Shown here: in pieces, positions 8,288-20,043 of the stretch
Numbering within the stretch: the stretch's first letter is position 1
Layout: each line of letters begins with the position of its first letter
Source: Gracilaria gracilis
Lineage: Eukaryota > Rhodophyta > Florideophyceae > Gracilariales > Gracilariaceae
Length of the DNA: 64,000 nt
NCBI GenBank assembly: GCA_030374805.1
Contig: JARGSG010000102.1
Span: forward strand, 1-64,000
Reading direction: 5' to 3'
The notes under the pieces: model-generated
What the model was told of the DNA's origin: nothing
Database searches by the model: none
What the model saw: only the letters and a program-made list of their open reading frames with translations
Translations under genes and position numbers: made by a program

Positions 8288-11200
8288 ATGGTACAGGAGT
8301 ATCGTCTAGATCAGCGCAAGGATATTTTTCGAATGCGAGAGGAAGGACAGACGCGTTTGAAGATAATGCGAAGTACATTCCTAGAACGGGATGACTTAAT
8401 GGTGAAGAAGAGAACGCGCTCATCATCGCCAATTACCGTTGGAGCTACCAAACCGGCAGAGAACCCCAACTATGAAGCCGCTGCCGAAATAAAAGGATCT
8501 GTGTGTGTAAGAGACGTAGGGAAAGAGGCGGTTTCTTCTGGTGTAAGAGATGTAGGAAAGGGTTCTAAGGATTGTATCAATAGTCGGAAGGTGGATTGTG
8601 TCGATGAAGGAAATAAGACCGCAAATCGCGATGTTGATGACGATGTGGAGGGATATGTTGACTACGATCTTCTGGGTGATGAAGAACCAAGGACTGATAG
8701 TGATGATCATGCCGAAAATAGAGATGTGGACTATGATCTTATAGAAGATGCGAAAACTGGGACTGGCTATGAGGATGGTAGTGTACATGGAAGTGTTAAT
8801 GAACATTTGGTGACTGAGAGTGTTAATTGTGATGATCATGGTGGTGTTTCGTATAAACACGATCATGAATTAAACGGAGAATCAAATGACGACGACTTCA
8901 TGGATCCCGTGAAAGAACAGGAACTACACCAACAGTCGGGAGCTGCAGCGAAAAGAAAGTCATTCCGAATGGAAAGTAACCGCAAGAAATCGGAGGTTCT
9001 TAATGCATCTCTATCTCCTATCGCTCTATCCTTTCAAAGGACTAGGCGCCCGCGCAGAGTAAAGTTTATGGACAGCTTTAACGCTGCTCATGCAGTCATC
9101 GAGGATGTTCTTCATAAGGCAACCGTACAGGGTGTGAAGCCCAGCTCCGATTACATGGGTATGACCTATACAGGAAAAGTTGCCAACCTAAGCGCTTTTA
9201 TATCGTCTATTTCGGTTACCAGAGGCTTCATGTACACAATGCACCACTGCCGATTGGTGCGGAGGAAGACGAAGCGAAGCAATCGAATTGTAACGGGAAG
9301 ACTGCGTTGCATGAGACACAAACCTCCTACACGATGTCCGTCTAGTGTGAACTTTGGACTGGACCGTGATTGCGAGGAATGGAATGTGGCTGTTGATTTC
9401 CATCACAACCATGAGCCGTGCTATAGAGACAGCAGTATTATTGCGGAACGTTGTAGATCCATTGAAGGGTCAATGGAAGTTCATTTCCGTCGCTGGAAAA
9501 GGGATTGGGAGAAGACGCAGAGCACTAGTGAGAATGAAAGGGACATAGATTGGGATCGCCTGCAACTATTATGCCTTCCTACGACTACTAACGCTCCCAT
9601 ATCGAGACTATTAGGGGGTGATATGATGCAGGAAGTGTTCAGACGATGTAAAAATATTCACCGCACTCCTGAACACAAACATACATCGTCCAGCCCTACT
9701 GCTCAACTCCCACTGTTAAGTGGGTGTCATGAAGGGGGCAAACTGTGCGGCCCTGCTGGTAATGTAGGAGACGTGAATATGGCGAAGCCTGGCACTGTCG
9801 GTGTAGGACTGGTGGCTGAGGAAGGAGATCACGTCTCCAATGTAGAAGACGTGAAATCATCTGGGGACGAAGGAAATGTTGTAGGAGATGTAGGGGTAAT
9901 GGAAAGGAAAGAGAAAACAGTGGAAGCAATGGAATCCTCACGTTCATCGGTATTGCCCTCCGGCTCCTCCCCCTGTACTTCTAGCTTAGGCTTCGATGGT
10001 CAGGAGAAAATGGGGATTAATACTATGATGGATGTAGGCACTGATGAAGGGCGCCTGCAAACGAACGGGTTTGAAGGGGTGCAGGAAGGAGAGGGAACTG
10101 GACAGGCCCTGGATGTGAGCTCTGAACTCATTGATAAGTCCCTGCTCCTCAATGATGAGGAGGACATCCCACTGGATCTGTTCCACATTCCCAATTCCCT
10201 GAAACGGGACTCAGTTGGTGATGAAAGTGGTGAAAGACGCCGGGAGATGAAAGACAAAGACGAGAAGGCAGACTCGGGCAATGAAAAAGGAGCTGTCGAT
10301 ATTGAAGATGATATAGAGCACGTTGATCAATGCTTCAAAGCTGCCATCATTGCGTACTTTCAAAGCTTATCTATAGACGCTCCTGGGCATGAGGTAATGA
10401 AGGAGGTTCAGCATATAGCGGAATGTATGGGCTACTATCTTTATACGAGGACATCGGTATATATAGGGGACAAGAAGCGAAAAGATGAGAAGAAAAATAG
10501 TAGCAGGGGACAGTCGCGTTCTTCATAAGTGCCTCCTCAAGTGCGAGAAGTACAATAGTCGAGCGGAAGAAAGGTGCTACTTTTCGCTAACAATCAAAAC
10601 GGTGTCATCTGATGACAATGGTGGTGGTAGGTCTTATGCTGCGGACTTCACGGGAGCGCGACATACCCACGAGCCAGGAGATAGCTGTGGTGTGAAGCGG
10701 CTGGCTCCCAAAATGAGAGCAGAGGCCTTGCATATGAGGAACAAATTACACATGTCTCTTAAAGATACTGTACGATATCTTGAAGATAAGTACAAGAAAG
10801 CCATTGACATGACATCCGCACGGAAGCAAATGGGTTGCGCAGGGTCAGTGAGCAACCCTAAAGACCTGGAGTGCCTTAGACTTTGTGAGGCACTCGTGGA
10901 GCTCAACAAAGAAGACGAGGGAAACAAGTTTTTCTTCACGTGCGACAAGTCAGGTCGGATGATGTCGGCTTGTTGGGCCTTCCGGGAGTGGTTGGACGAT
11001 TATGAAAGGCACGGAATCGTTCCTGGGATATCCATCGACTGCAAAGCAGTAGCTAACCGATATGGTTATCCATTGTTTACCGTCAACGGGAGAGCGAACG
11101 ATGGATGCACGATGACGTTTTTCATGGCATTCATTGCCGGAGAGTCTGGAGAGGACTTCGTTCAGGTTCTATCCCATTTCAAGTCTATAATACCAGTCTC

Positions 11201-12956
11201 TCCGGCATTGATTTCAATGGACCAGAGCACCGCCTGCATAAATGCCACTGCGAGGGTCTTTAATACCTCTTTCATATCTTTGGATGAGTGGCATTTGAAC
11301 CACAATCAAATGTAAAACGTCACCGCATGGTGTGGGAAGATTAAGAGGTGTTCGTGGTGCGATGAAATGTCTCGAGATCTCTTCATGCTGAGAAGATCGA
11401 GAAGTATGCTGAGCTTTATTCGAAGGCGCGACGCTTTCGAACAGACGTACTTCAATCCGTTCCAAAAACCTACACCAGTGTGGTTCAAATTTCTGTACCA
11501 CCACAAGCCCCAATTGCTCGTAGCATGTTTCCGCGACGCGGCTGTACCCAAAAGGTACCTCTTCCAAGGTTCTGGGTATACTGAGGCGTCGAACGCCGGC
11601 TATCGTGCGTATATATTGTCGAAGAAAGTCCCGTTCTCGAGGATTCCACTTGAGCTACGTCGCGTGACATCGAAAAGGGCGGCAGAGAGAAGAGCGGCCG
11701 ACTTGCGATCCCTCACATCACTCAGCTCAAAATTCCGTTCTATCCGAGATTGCCAGCTCCCGCTTCCGGCATCGGTTCTAGACCAAATGACCAATGACAT
11801 CACCAGTTACGCCCTTCTCAAGTTTAAAACACTGAGCATAGATCCATCCAGGATGTATGCTGTGCAGAGGGCGGATCTCGTCGATATCGATACTGTCCAT
11901 TGGCCCGAACTGAACCTCCAAGACAGCTATGTCGGCCCGGTTGCACGCTTCGAGGTGGTGTGGCGAAGGCCACTAGCTCCGCCAAACCCACAACCCAATC
12001 CGTCTCCCACTTCCCACTCGGCTTCGATTCCAATACTGCGTCCAGCCGCTACAAGTACGTCACCTACACCACGCCCTTCGTCCCTCACGGTGCTTTTTGC
12101 TGTCAAGGTTACCGGGACCGGTACAAGAACGACAAGAAGCCTGCAGGTGCGATGTAGCTGTATGAAGAATGTCACCATGGGTTTCCCATGCAGGCACATC
12201 GTAAGGTGTGCTATGGTCTATTCCGAGGAAGTCATTCGCCAACTTCGGTTCAAAGTCGCGCTGTCCGAATACATAAAGATCGACGCATTGTTCGACCAGT
12301 ACTGGAGGAAAGGGTCTTGGGCATTGAGTGTCACAGAAGTCTCGAAATTGCGGCGCACAGCAGGAGCCTTTCATGCAGATACATTGAAATCAATGATGTC
12401 CGCGGAAAATGTACAAGAACCAGAGACATTGAGTAGGATGGTGTGCTGCAATGTAGACGAAGAATTACGTCAATATCTGAAGCATTCGGCAGGAAAGGTA
12501 GTGTACGATCAAATCCATCGCTTGGCTTCCAGTATAGGAGGTAAAGCATTACAAAGGGTCCACAAGGTTTTGCTCAGCGTGAAAAACGCTCTCTCAAGCG
12601 GCAGTCTACCTCCATTGCTTCTTAGCGAACACATGGAACCCATTGCAACCCAGCCGTCATACCACACCACGATTGACGGATCTACTCCCGAACTAATGGA
12701 TTTGTTTTCAATTAGAGCCCCAAACTTTGCTCGAATGAAACCGGAAAAGCGAAAAAAGAGTTTCACGGAACAATTCAGTCGTAAGAAGCAGGGTTTGGGG
12801 AATGAAGCGTTCTGTGAAGTATCGCAAACGCTAAACAATTCCACTGGGCAAATGTCACAAAACTCAAGTTCAAGAGGTGAAAATCGACCTAGTCGCACCG
12901 AAATTACTAAAGCACATTCAAGAGCAATAGATATTATTGAAAGCGTTCACCGTTAG
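8288..12956 (+). pseudogene. Mutator-like (MULE) transposase, frameshifted and nonsense-broken
   Basis: Three consecutive open stretches make one MULE-type transposase. Part 1 (ATG at 8288 to about 10507) has an acidic Asp/Gly-rich region and a FAR1/FLYWCH-like zinc module near 9220-9420 ending HHNHEP. A second such module follows (near 10520-10675, ending HTHEP). Then comes the DDE domain (ISIDCKAVANRYGY near 11030, LISMDQ near 11212, LDEWHLNHN near 11280). Part 3 contains a SWIM finger, CxC-x9-CxH, near 12150-12195. Part 1 joins part 2 by a +1 shift in a G4 run (about 10508). Parts 2 and 3 share a frame but are separated by TAA at 11313-11315. Terminal inverted repeats were not found. The LTR ending 10 bp upstream may have removed the original 5' region. 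Confidence 0.8.
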
Positions 12957-14885
12957 TATTATTGTAGGGCGTTCGTCACTTATATGAAGAGTTTAGAGAT
13001 AAACGTACCAAAGAAATTTAGTTGTAGAGCGAAAAGAAGGGATGAAGAATGATAGTGATGAGTGTTTCCCGACCTGGAAGGGGTCAAATTGCAGTTCATG
13101 GACTTGTTTGGGACTGGATAGCTATCCATTTTGAAATGCGCGCCAAAAAGATGATTGTGGTGCGCCGCATATGCGGAAGGACTTGGCAAGCGATGGTTAG
13201 TTGAAAGGAATCTGAGTTGGGTCCCTCGAATGCGGTTGGGCGAGAAGGCGAATGGAGATCTCTGATTAGGTGCAGGCAAATGCGCTCGTAGAGACCCATT
13301 GAGTTGGGTACCACGGCGCATGAGGAGCACCATTGAGTTGGGTCCCTGCCCGTTTATTGGTTCCCATTCAATCCACTTCTTACACCAGATACGTCGTGTA
13401 GATTTGCCTCTTGCCTGTTCGCACGATTGACACGCGGCGGTCCTCGCCAGATATGGCACGTTTTCAACGTGGCTGCGTTCTCATTTGCCGTCGGCAGGCT
13501 CGGATAGGCTGGGGAGCGTTTCCACCTCGCGCTATCGCGCTGATGCATTGCTGAGTTCTCTTCTGTCATCGACCACTGTTCTTGGCACGTTGGCCCTCTC
13601 ATGACCCCATACGCTGGAGGAGAGCCGCCTCCGCGTGCTGCACAAGGGCGTTTTGCGCAGCAGCACATCATGTTTCCGTTAGTTCCAATAAAATACCACC
13701 TCCGCCTAGATGACGGCAAAGCTTCTAAAGTTACTGACAAGCGGGGTCGCATTGGTGACTAAAAAGTAGTCATCATTCACAAGTCAGTAGTCATGCACTT
13801 TTAACCTCCAGTCAGTCACATTACATAGTCACATAGTATCCACACTAGACATTAGAAACCTCGCAGGATACACGCGCAACCAGGCGCCGAAAAGAATCAG
13901 CATCAGCATGCAAAAGTCTATTTTGCGGACCTTGTAGGCTTCTCAACTCGTTTTCAACGTATACGCGCATCATTGTTTTCATTTATAGTGTGTTGGACAA
14001 CAAAGATTGACTCCAAATGCCCTCCGAACGTCCCATGTCGCTGAAGAGATGCTCAGCGGACGCACGGGAGGCTTTATATTTATTTTCGAAGTTGTATTGA
14101 CTGCACCAGAGATTGTATCGCATCGTCCTGCCTTTGTGGTCTTGATGCTTTTGGTTACCGGTTGTTGAGTTCTATTTGTTTTATTGGTTGTTGTACAGGT
14201 CGCTGAGTTACAGTTGTCTGTCTTGCCCCATTTGGGCTGGTATTCTCGAGCTACGTTTGTGTGTCCTCCCCTAAAACCCCTAAGCCCCAAAATGGCGTTT
14301 ACAAATAGTGTGGCCCACACTAGTTTCCGTGATGGACGTCAAAATACGAGTTCCACCTTTAGTGTGGGCCACACTAATTGCAGCTGTCATATATTTTTAT
14401 AAGCAGATTTTTTCCAAAAGTGAATCTAGTTTAGATTGAGGGAGGCGTTTTTTTAATATAGTATAGAGCTTTGCTATTACTATTTCATTAGCGATGCATT
14501 AAAACCTCCATGGGCGACAAAATATCACTATTTCTCCAATCGCCAGCGTCAACACTCCGAGCTACGGGATATACGTATGAAAAGAAATTGGATATGCGAA
14601 CCATGAATTTCAATTCACGTCTCGTCCCGTTCCATCCCACAAATGGATTCCTTAATGTACAAAATAGAGAACTGTAATCATAAAAACGCAACAACTGATT
14701 ACTAGACATTCTATAAGTATGATACCAATACAATAACAAAGGCCTCTTCTCCCATCCCTGTAGAACGCATTATTCTTCCTCCGTATAACAGCCATTTTTG
14801 TCACTTATCACATTTGAGTAGAATTGTATGAATAGAAGTTCATCTCTTCGGCTCAGTACAAACCATCCCGCACACAATCAAGCAA
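12957..14885. other. Gene-free stretch with small repeats
   Basis: No convincing coding region. TGAGTTGGGT-type words recur three times between about 13211 and 13345. A pair of 17-bp palindromes lies at 14306-14376 (listed separately). Several GTAGTCA/GTCAGTCA words occur near 13755-13830. Nothing else recognised. Confidence 0.5.
14306..14376. repeat. Paired 17-bp palindromes
   Basis: TAGTGTGGCCCACACTA (14306-14322) and its exact reverse complement TAGTGTGGGCCACACTA (14360-14376) enclose 37 bp. Each copy is itself nearly palindromic, so the 71-bp unit can fold in several ways. It could be a tiny foldback element or a paired protein-binding site; there is no direct evidence for either. Confidence 0.7.
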
Positions 14886-14890
14886 GTACC

Positions 14891-15341
14891 TGTTGTTCTG
14901 TGCTGAGTAAAGTCGGCGAGTGCTAGTTTTAGATGAAAGAAGGAAAGAAGGGAGATAGGAAGCGGTAGTGGGCACACTCACGGAGAAGCTTGTGCTCTTG
15001 TGAGTTGCCATCCGGGTCATTCCGGTTGGCATTTTATAGGCACCCCCACCGAGTCAGTCCAAAGCTGACTCGGCAGATACGATTCTGTATGCTAGGTTAT
15101 ACATGAATGCTAGAGATCAAAGACTTGCGAAGGACAAGTCTAGAAGCGCTTGGCCTTGCTAAGTCGCAAAACCCTGACTGCGCAAATACTTGCATGGCCA
15201 TTGAACTACCGTAGTCGCACACAGCATTTTGAGCACTTGTCCAAGCGCATTTGCGCTTGCTCAGCCCTGACGTCAGGACGGGCCTGCTTATACGGCAATG
15301 CTGTATATCCATCGTGACAGAAATGGCTGGCAAATACAACA
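14891..15341 (-). repeat. 3' LTR of gypsy element 2
   Basis: Left copy of the 451-bp LTR. Reading the minus strand, it carries a TATAAAAT box and, just upstream of it, a 9-bp inverted repeat with a 7-nt loop (about 15049-15073). A further 7-bp hairpin, CTCACGA/TCGTGAG (15356-15373), lies just inside the element next to this LTR. Confidence 0.95.
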
Positions 15342-15380
15342 GCGCCCCATAAGTTCTCACGAAAGATCGTGAGGGGTTAT

Positions 15381-15770
15381 TCAGATACAGTCAGTGATGG
15401 CGCGTTGACGAGGAGTTCCGTTCTCGGAGACTTCGGAGACAAATTCTTGAACCAAGGTGGGAACATCTTCTCGTAGTGACGCTAAAGAAACCCAGTCTGT
15501 TTCTTCAGTTCCAAACCCGCGCCACTTAACCAATAGTTCCACTTTTCCGCTCTTGCGTCGGATATCAAGAAAACGTTCAATTACCAGAAATTCTCCCTGT
15601 TGGTAAGCCAAATGATCAAGAAGCTCTTCAGTCACTTCGAAATCTCTATTACGAAATAATTTCAGCCTTCGTCCGTGTACTTCAAACGTAGTCTCGTCCA
15701 ACAAAGACTTGATCAGAAATATGTACCCAGACCGACATTCTTGTACCACATAAGGACCTAGCCATTTCAA
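15381..15770 (-). CDS. Integrase C-terminus with chromodomain, behind an in-frame TAG
   Basis: This segment is in the same frame as the gag-pol ORF and is separated from it by a single TAG (15798-15800). The sequence after the stop reads on smoothly (KQDRTRKPSLKWLGPY), as expected of the GPY region of a gypsy integrase. A chromodomain follows: FLVIERFLDIRR, then LLVKWRGFGTEETDWV, with its Trp residues intact. It is therefore the natural end of the polyprotein. Either one nonsense mutation has cut it off, or the stop is read through to make a minority of full-length integrase. Nothing in the flank proves readthrough. Confidence 0.85.
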   Translation of the reverse strand: MKWLGPYVVQECRSGYIFLIKSLLDETTFEVHGRRLKLFRNRDFEVTEELLDHLAYQQGEFLVIERFLDIRRKSGKVELLVKWRGFGTEETDWVSLASLREDVPTLVQEFVSEVSENGTPRQRAITDCI

Positions 15771-15797
15771 TGACGGTTTCCGAGTTCGATCTTGTTT

Positions 15798-18700
15798 CTA
15801 AATGCCACGGAGTACATAGTCGCCTTCTGTGAAATTGATTGGTCGAACACTGGTTTTGCGGTTATGGCTGTCAACAGCTTGCTTTCGCTTCCTTCTGGAG
15901 CGTATCGCTACGTCCTTGTGCATTCTGTCTAGCGCGGAATGCGTGGATTCGATTCGAGACAGTTGTAACTTTCGAATATCTTCAATGCGTAACACCATAG
16001 TTTTCTTGCCGACTCTTCTCGTGATTGCCGTCATTGGAGAGTCCTGTTTGTGTCCGGTAAACACGGTTAGAGGACAGCGATTCCCAAGGCGAGCTAATTG
16101 GGAATTGTTGAGGACTGATTGTACCACTGGCAAGATGCTGGGCCAACAACTGTGAGGCAGTTGATATTCAGAGAGAAGAGCACGACATGTGCGGAGAAGC
16201 TCTCTACAAACCACTTCAACCGTCCCGTTAGACCAGGGACAGTAGGCGAGTGTAAAGTGATGCGAGGACTTCGTTTTCTCCTTCAAAGCACGAATTACTT
16301 CGTTCTTAAAATGGCTGCCTCTATCAGACACCCACTTGTGAACGACACCAAAGGCAGAAAACCATTTGATCATTGCGTCAGCTACGACTTCAGCTGTAGT
16401 CTCAGTAGCTGGTGTAAGCCAAACGTAGCCACTGTGATCGTCCTTGAATATCAAAACGTAAAGAAATTCGTCCTCGGCCGGCGACATGTAACAGAAATCA
16501 AAATGAAGCAGTTCATTGGGCTCATCTGCGTGCAGTGCATGACCCAGGGGTCGAGGGATGATCTTGACAGACTGAGTACAAAGACAGTGCAGACAAGACT
16601 CGACAAACTCTTTGACATTTTGATCCATGCACTGCCGGTGAAAGTGTGCTTTGATCGCAGTCAGCGTAACGTTGTATGCTCTATGACCACCATGGCCAGT
16701 GTGCGCCGCGATCATGATCCGGAGCTGCATTAACTTGGCCTCAGAAGGAACCCAAAACACACGATTATCATTCTGTACTCCGTCTTCCATGCTCAGAAAC
16801 CCACTAGGTGGCGACTCGGTTGCACATTCTTGAAATTTTCTGATTTCTTTGGGTGTCGGCCAGTCAAACTTCGCCTCAGCGCCAGGATTCACTGGGACAC
16901 ACATGAGGGCTTTTGCCCGAGCTACACTCGAAACCTTCACTACAGCAGTGCACCTTACTGCCCATCGCGTGAATATGTCGGCCCAGACATTCCGTTCGCC
17001 TGGAAGGTGCTCGACGACGTAACGAAAAGCACTCAACTTAATTGCCCAGCGCATTAATTTGCTCGCTGTGTGTCGTGCAATGCCAGGATTCCGTCCGTAA
17101 GGATCGAATAGGTAAACAAGGTTTGCGTGGTCTGTGAAAATGGAAACTTCTTTTCCAAGAACAAGGTAGTCCAGTCTGCACATTGCCTCTACTATTGCGT
17201 ATCCTTCTTTTTCTGGAACGGACCAGTTGGCAGCTGATCCGGTGAATGCTCCAGAAAGGAAGCAAAGAGGTTCGTGTCTCTGGTCTTCAATAGCTTTGTT
17301 TCGGTCTCCATGTGGAACCTGGGTAAGTACAGCGGCCCAGTGAGTATCAGATGCGTCCGTAAATAGACATGTCATATGACCTTCCTTTGGATACGAAAGC
17401 TTCACTGAAGCAGCTAATTGATTTTTGATATCAGCGAATGCTGAATCATGAGTAGCGCCCCATAAGCTGCTGAGGTTGAGATTTCGGATAGCATGTTTCG
17501 TCCGTTTGCCAACCTTCGAATAGCATTCCTCCAGTAAGAAGTGTAGAGGAGCGATGCGTTCTGAATAAGCCGGAATAGCGTTTCGCATCCAGTTCGTAGC
17601 ACAAACGAACTGCTGGAGTTCGCTTGCCATTGCGGGTGTCTTCATGAACACCAGTGATTCAAAGTGGCGAGGGTGATACTCCACACCGTCCACTGACACT
17701 GTTCTGCCGCAGAACTGGACTTGCTGTGCGAACAAATTTGACTTCTCGGCGTGAATTTTCAGACCAATTTCGTTACACACGGAAAAGAAAGACTCGATGT
17801 TGGTTAATAACTCTTCTTCGTTTCGTGCGTAAAAAAGGAAATCGTCCATCCATTGCAGTATCTTGTCGACACGTCCGTCGAATTTCTCAGATAGAACTGC
17901 TTGGAAGTGATTTCCAGAGTCACTTCCACCTTGTAGAAGGCGCTTGGAAGAATACACTCCAAGTGGAGTTTGAATTGACATCATTTCCTGTGACTCTGGA
18001 GATAAAGGGACCTGCCAGTACCCGTGTGCGAGATCTATGTTCGCAAAGCAGGTGCTCCCGGAAATGTCCTGGAATTTAGATTCGAGATGTGGCATTGCAG
18101 ATTGAATCGGAATTGTACGGGCGTTTGGGCCACGTAGGTCAACAGTAAATCGCAGTTTGCTGGATCCGGGTTTTGGAACGGCGAGGGCAGGTGATGCCCA
18201 TCGGGAAGCTGCGTTCTTGTAAATAGCACCCACGGCCTCCAATTCCCGTATCGTTTGAATGATAAAATCCCGGTGTTGCGGGGCATATCGACGCTGAGGA
18301 GACCTGTATGGCTTAGCGTTCTCAGCGGGGGTGATGACGAGCGGACGAACGTCCGCAGGTGGATCTGGTCCCAATTTGATTCGGAACACAGTGCGGTACT
18401 TCTCAAGCATGGCAGAGAGTTTCTGTGCCCCCTTCTCTGATATGCCATTTGTAATGGCATCGTTGATAATCTTTTCGAAAGCTTTGTCTATTGAATCACT
18501 GGAATCTTTTCCAATTCCAGCTGCGAGACATTCTGGTAGCTCGATTGGGTCGTCCTCTGCGGCCATGTATGATAGACCTTCATACTTCGCACTGGCGACC
18601 TTGATCTGAGCGGGACTGATTTCAGACAAATGTTTGTCATGGATGCTGTTTCGAACTCGATTGAGATGGTTGCTTAGGTTGAAACCGATGGAGTTCAGGA

Positions 18701-19982
18701 AGGGTCGGCCTAGCAGTATTTCACCCATGTCACGGTCTACAATGTAGAACTCTAGCCCTCGAACTCGAACAGGAATGATCGATCCCGGCAGGTAAATCGT
18801 AATGGTCAGGATAGCAGTTCTGGTTGCAGTTGCAATCGGTGCACCTTTGGCTACGAATGCTCCTTCGAGAGTCAATGGATGAGGTAAAGTTTTGACAGCT
18901 ATGTCCTGTACAGAAGATTGGACTTTGTCGAAAGTTTTGGAGTCGATTGCGCTGAAGTCAGCTCCTGAATCACCAAGGATGGTATCCAGAACAGTGTCCT
19001 CCACTGCTACCCTGAAGCGACTCTCACTCCCGTCCAGAATTTTCGTGCTCGCCACATCTGTAGATGTTACCATCCTTGCCTTTTTCGACTTCTTGTTGCC
19101 GTAATGACTTTCAAATATTTGTTTTTTCATTTCGGAGGATGTTATCGGACAGTCCTTGAGGCGATGGACACCGTCACATCTTTCATTCAAGCAGGGTTGG
19201 TTCCATTCAGTGTCTTTCCTTTTCCTCGATTGGCGCTGCGCAGGTGACGAGTCACACTTCTGTCTATCTCCAAGTTTTTCGGAACTGTCCAAATTCTCGG
19301 TTTTCCTTGCGCGATCGCGAGGATTGCCTTTCTTGCGTGGATTTACCCTGGCTCGAGCAGTTTCGGTAAGTGCGAAATCTAAGGCTATACTTGAAACTTC
19401 ATCTCTGAATAGTTTGATGCTGGCAAGTTGCTCCTTTTTCCAACCCCTTCGCATCATTCTGATACGTTCCTGTAGTACATCAGGATGGAACTTTGCTACC
19501 AATCTGTCCAAAAATTTCTTCGCGAGGTCGGGGTCCTTCAATATCTCCGAAGCATTGTTTTGATCCAACGCTGTGATTACGGAGATGATAAAGTTGGACA
19601 CCCCTCCGGCGTGGTCTTCCTTGTTTGGAATAAATGTGACAGTCCGTAGAGCTGCATCAATTCGTTCTGAAAGATTTTTCGGAGAAGAGCTCGACGCCTT
19701 TGCAAACCATGACTGTACCTTCTCAGAAGTGGCCTCTTCAAGAGTCTGGGCCCCTTCAATATCTACCATGACGCAGAGTGCGTGGAGCACATCCGGGTTG
19801 ATGCAGTCCTTGACGGAGGCAACGCTGAGTTTTGCGTCATCGTCTCTGTCTTTGTTGACATCTTCGACTTTAGCACGATAGGCAGCAAAGGATGTTTCGA
19901 ATTTGATCAAGGCGGGTTGATCAACTGATATCAATTGCGGTGGTTGAATCACTGCAACAACTCCATAATTAAAGGTAGCCAT
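15798..19982 (-). CDS. gag-pol: Gypsy gag-pol polyprotein (single ORF)
   Basis: The first ATG is at 19982 (MATFNYGVV); the frame is open further back only through a TTG codon. The order is a helical Gag-like region, a variant zinc knuckle CX4CX3HX4C near 19150-19210, a retropepsin site DSGAD (18957-18971), RT with WMDD (17841-17852), RNase H (FTDASDTHW near 17340), an HHCC module, and integrase D at 16497, D at 16323 and E at 16215 with DD35E spacing. Gag and Pol are fused without a frameshift, about 1394 aa. The stop is TAG at 15798, followed in frame by the chromodomain segment. The product would package and copy the element RNA and insert its cDNA. Confidence 0.95.
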   Translation of the reverse strand: MATFNYGVVAVIQPPQLISVDQPALIKFETSFAAYRAKVEDVNKDRDDDAKLSVASVKDCINPDVLHALCVMVDIEGAQTLEEATSEKVQSWFAKASSSSPKNLSERIDAALRTVTFIPNKEDHAGGVSNFIISVITALDQNNASEILKDPDLAKKFLDRLVAKFHPDVLQERIRMMRRGWKKEQLASIKLFRDEVSSIALDFALTETARARVNPRKKGNPRDRARKTENLDSSEKLGDRQKCDSSPAQRQSRKRKDTEWNQPCLNERCDGVHRLKDCPITSSEMKKQIFESHYGNKKSKKARMVTSTDVASTKILDGSESRFRVAVEDTVLDTILGDSGADFSAIDSKTFDKVQSSVQDIAVKTLPHPLTLEGAFVAKGAPIATATRTAILTITIYLPGSIIPVRVRGLEFYIVDRDMGEILLGRPFLNSIGFNLSNHLNRVRNSIHDKHLSEISPAQIKVASAKYEGLSYMAAEDDPIELPECLAAGIGKDSSDSIDKAFEKIINDAITNGISEKGAQKLSAMLEKYRTVFRIKLGPDPPADVRPLVITPAENAKPYRSPQRRYAPQHRDFIIQTIRELEAVGAIYKNAASRWASPALAVPKPGSSKLRFTVDLRGPNARTIPIQSAMPHLESKFQDISGSTCFANIDLAHGYWQVPLSPESQEMMSIQTPLGVYSSKRLLQGGSDSGNHFQAVLSEKFDGRVDKILQWMDDFLFYARNEEELLTNIESFFSVCNEIGLKIHAEKSNLFAQQVQFCGRTVSVDGVEYHPRHFESLVFMKTPAMASELQQFVCATNWMRNAIPAYSERIAPLHFLLEECYSKVGKRTKHAIRNLNLSSLWGATHDSAFADIKNQLAASVKLSYPKEGHMTCLFTDASDTHWAAVLTQVPHGDRNKAIEDQRHEPLCFLSGAFTGSAANWSVPEKEGYAIVEAMCRLDYLVLGKEVSIFTDHANLVYLFDPYGRNPGIARHTASKLMRWAIKLSAFRYVVEHLPGERNVWADIFTRWAVRCTAVVKVSSVARAKALMCVPVNPGAEAKFDWPTPKEIRKFQECATESPPSGFLSMEDGVQNDNRVFWVPSEAKLMQLRIMIAAHTGHGGHRAYNVTLTAIKAHFHRQCMDQNVKEFVESCLHCLCTQSVKIIPRPLGHALHADEPNELLHFDFCYMSPAEDEFLYVLIFKDDHSGYVWLTPATETTAEVVADAMIKWFSAFGVVHKWVSDRGSHFKNEVIRALKEKTKSSHHFTLAYCPWSNGTVEVVCRELLRTCRALLSEYQLPHSCWPSILPVVQSVLNNSQLARLGNRCPLTVFTGHKQDSPMTAITRRVGKKTMVLRIEDIRKLQLSRIESTHSALDRMHKDVAIRSRRKRKQAVDSHNRKTSVRPINFTEGDYVLRGI

Positions 19983-20024
19983 AACAACTGCTGAATCGCG
20001 CAACGATACTTCAAACACTCTGCT

Positions 20025-20038
20025 CTTTGAGCTCAAAG
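20025..20038 (-). promoter_or_regulatory. 14-bp palindrome at the primer-binding position of element 2
   Basis: CTTTGAGCTCAAAG is a perfect palindrome starting 5 bases inside the 5' LTR, where a tRNA primer-binding site is expected. No TGG-type primer site is visible there. It may mark unusual priming or just an RNA hairpin. Confidence 0.5.
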
Positions 20039-20043
20039 CGCTT

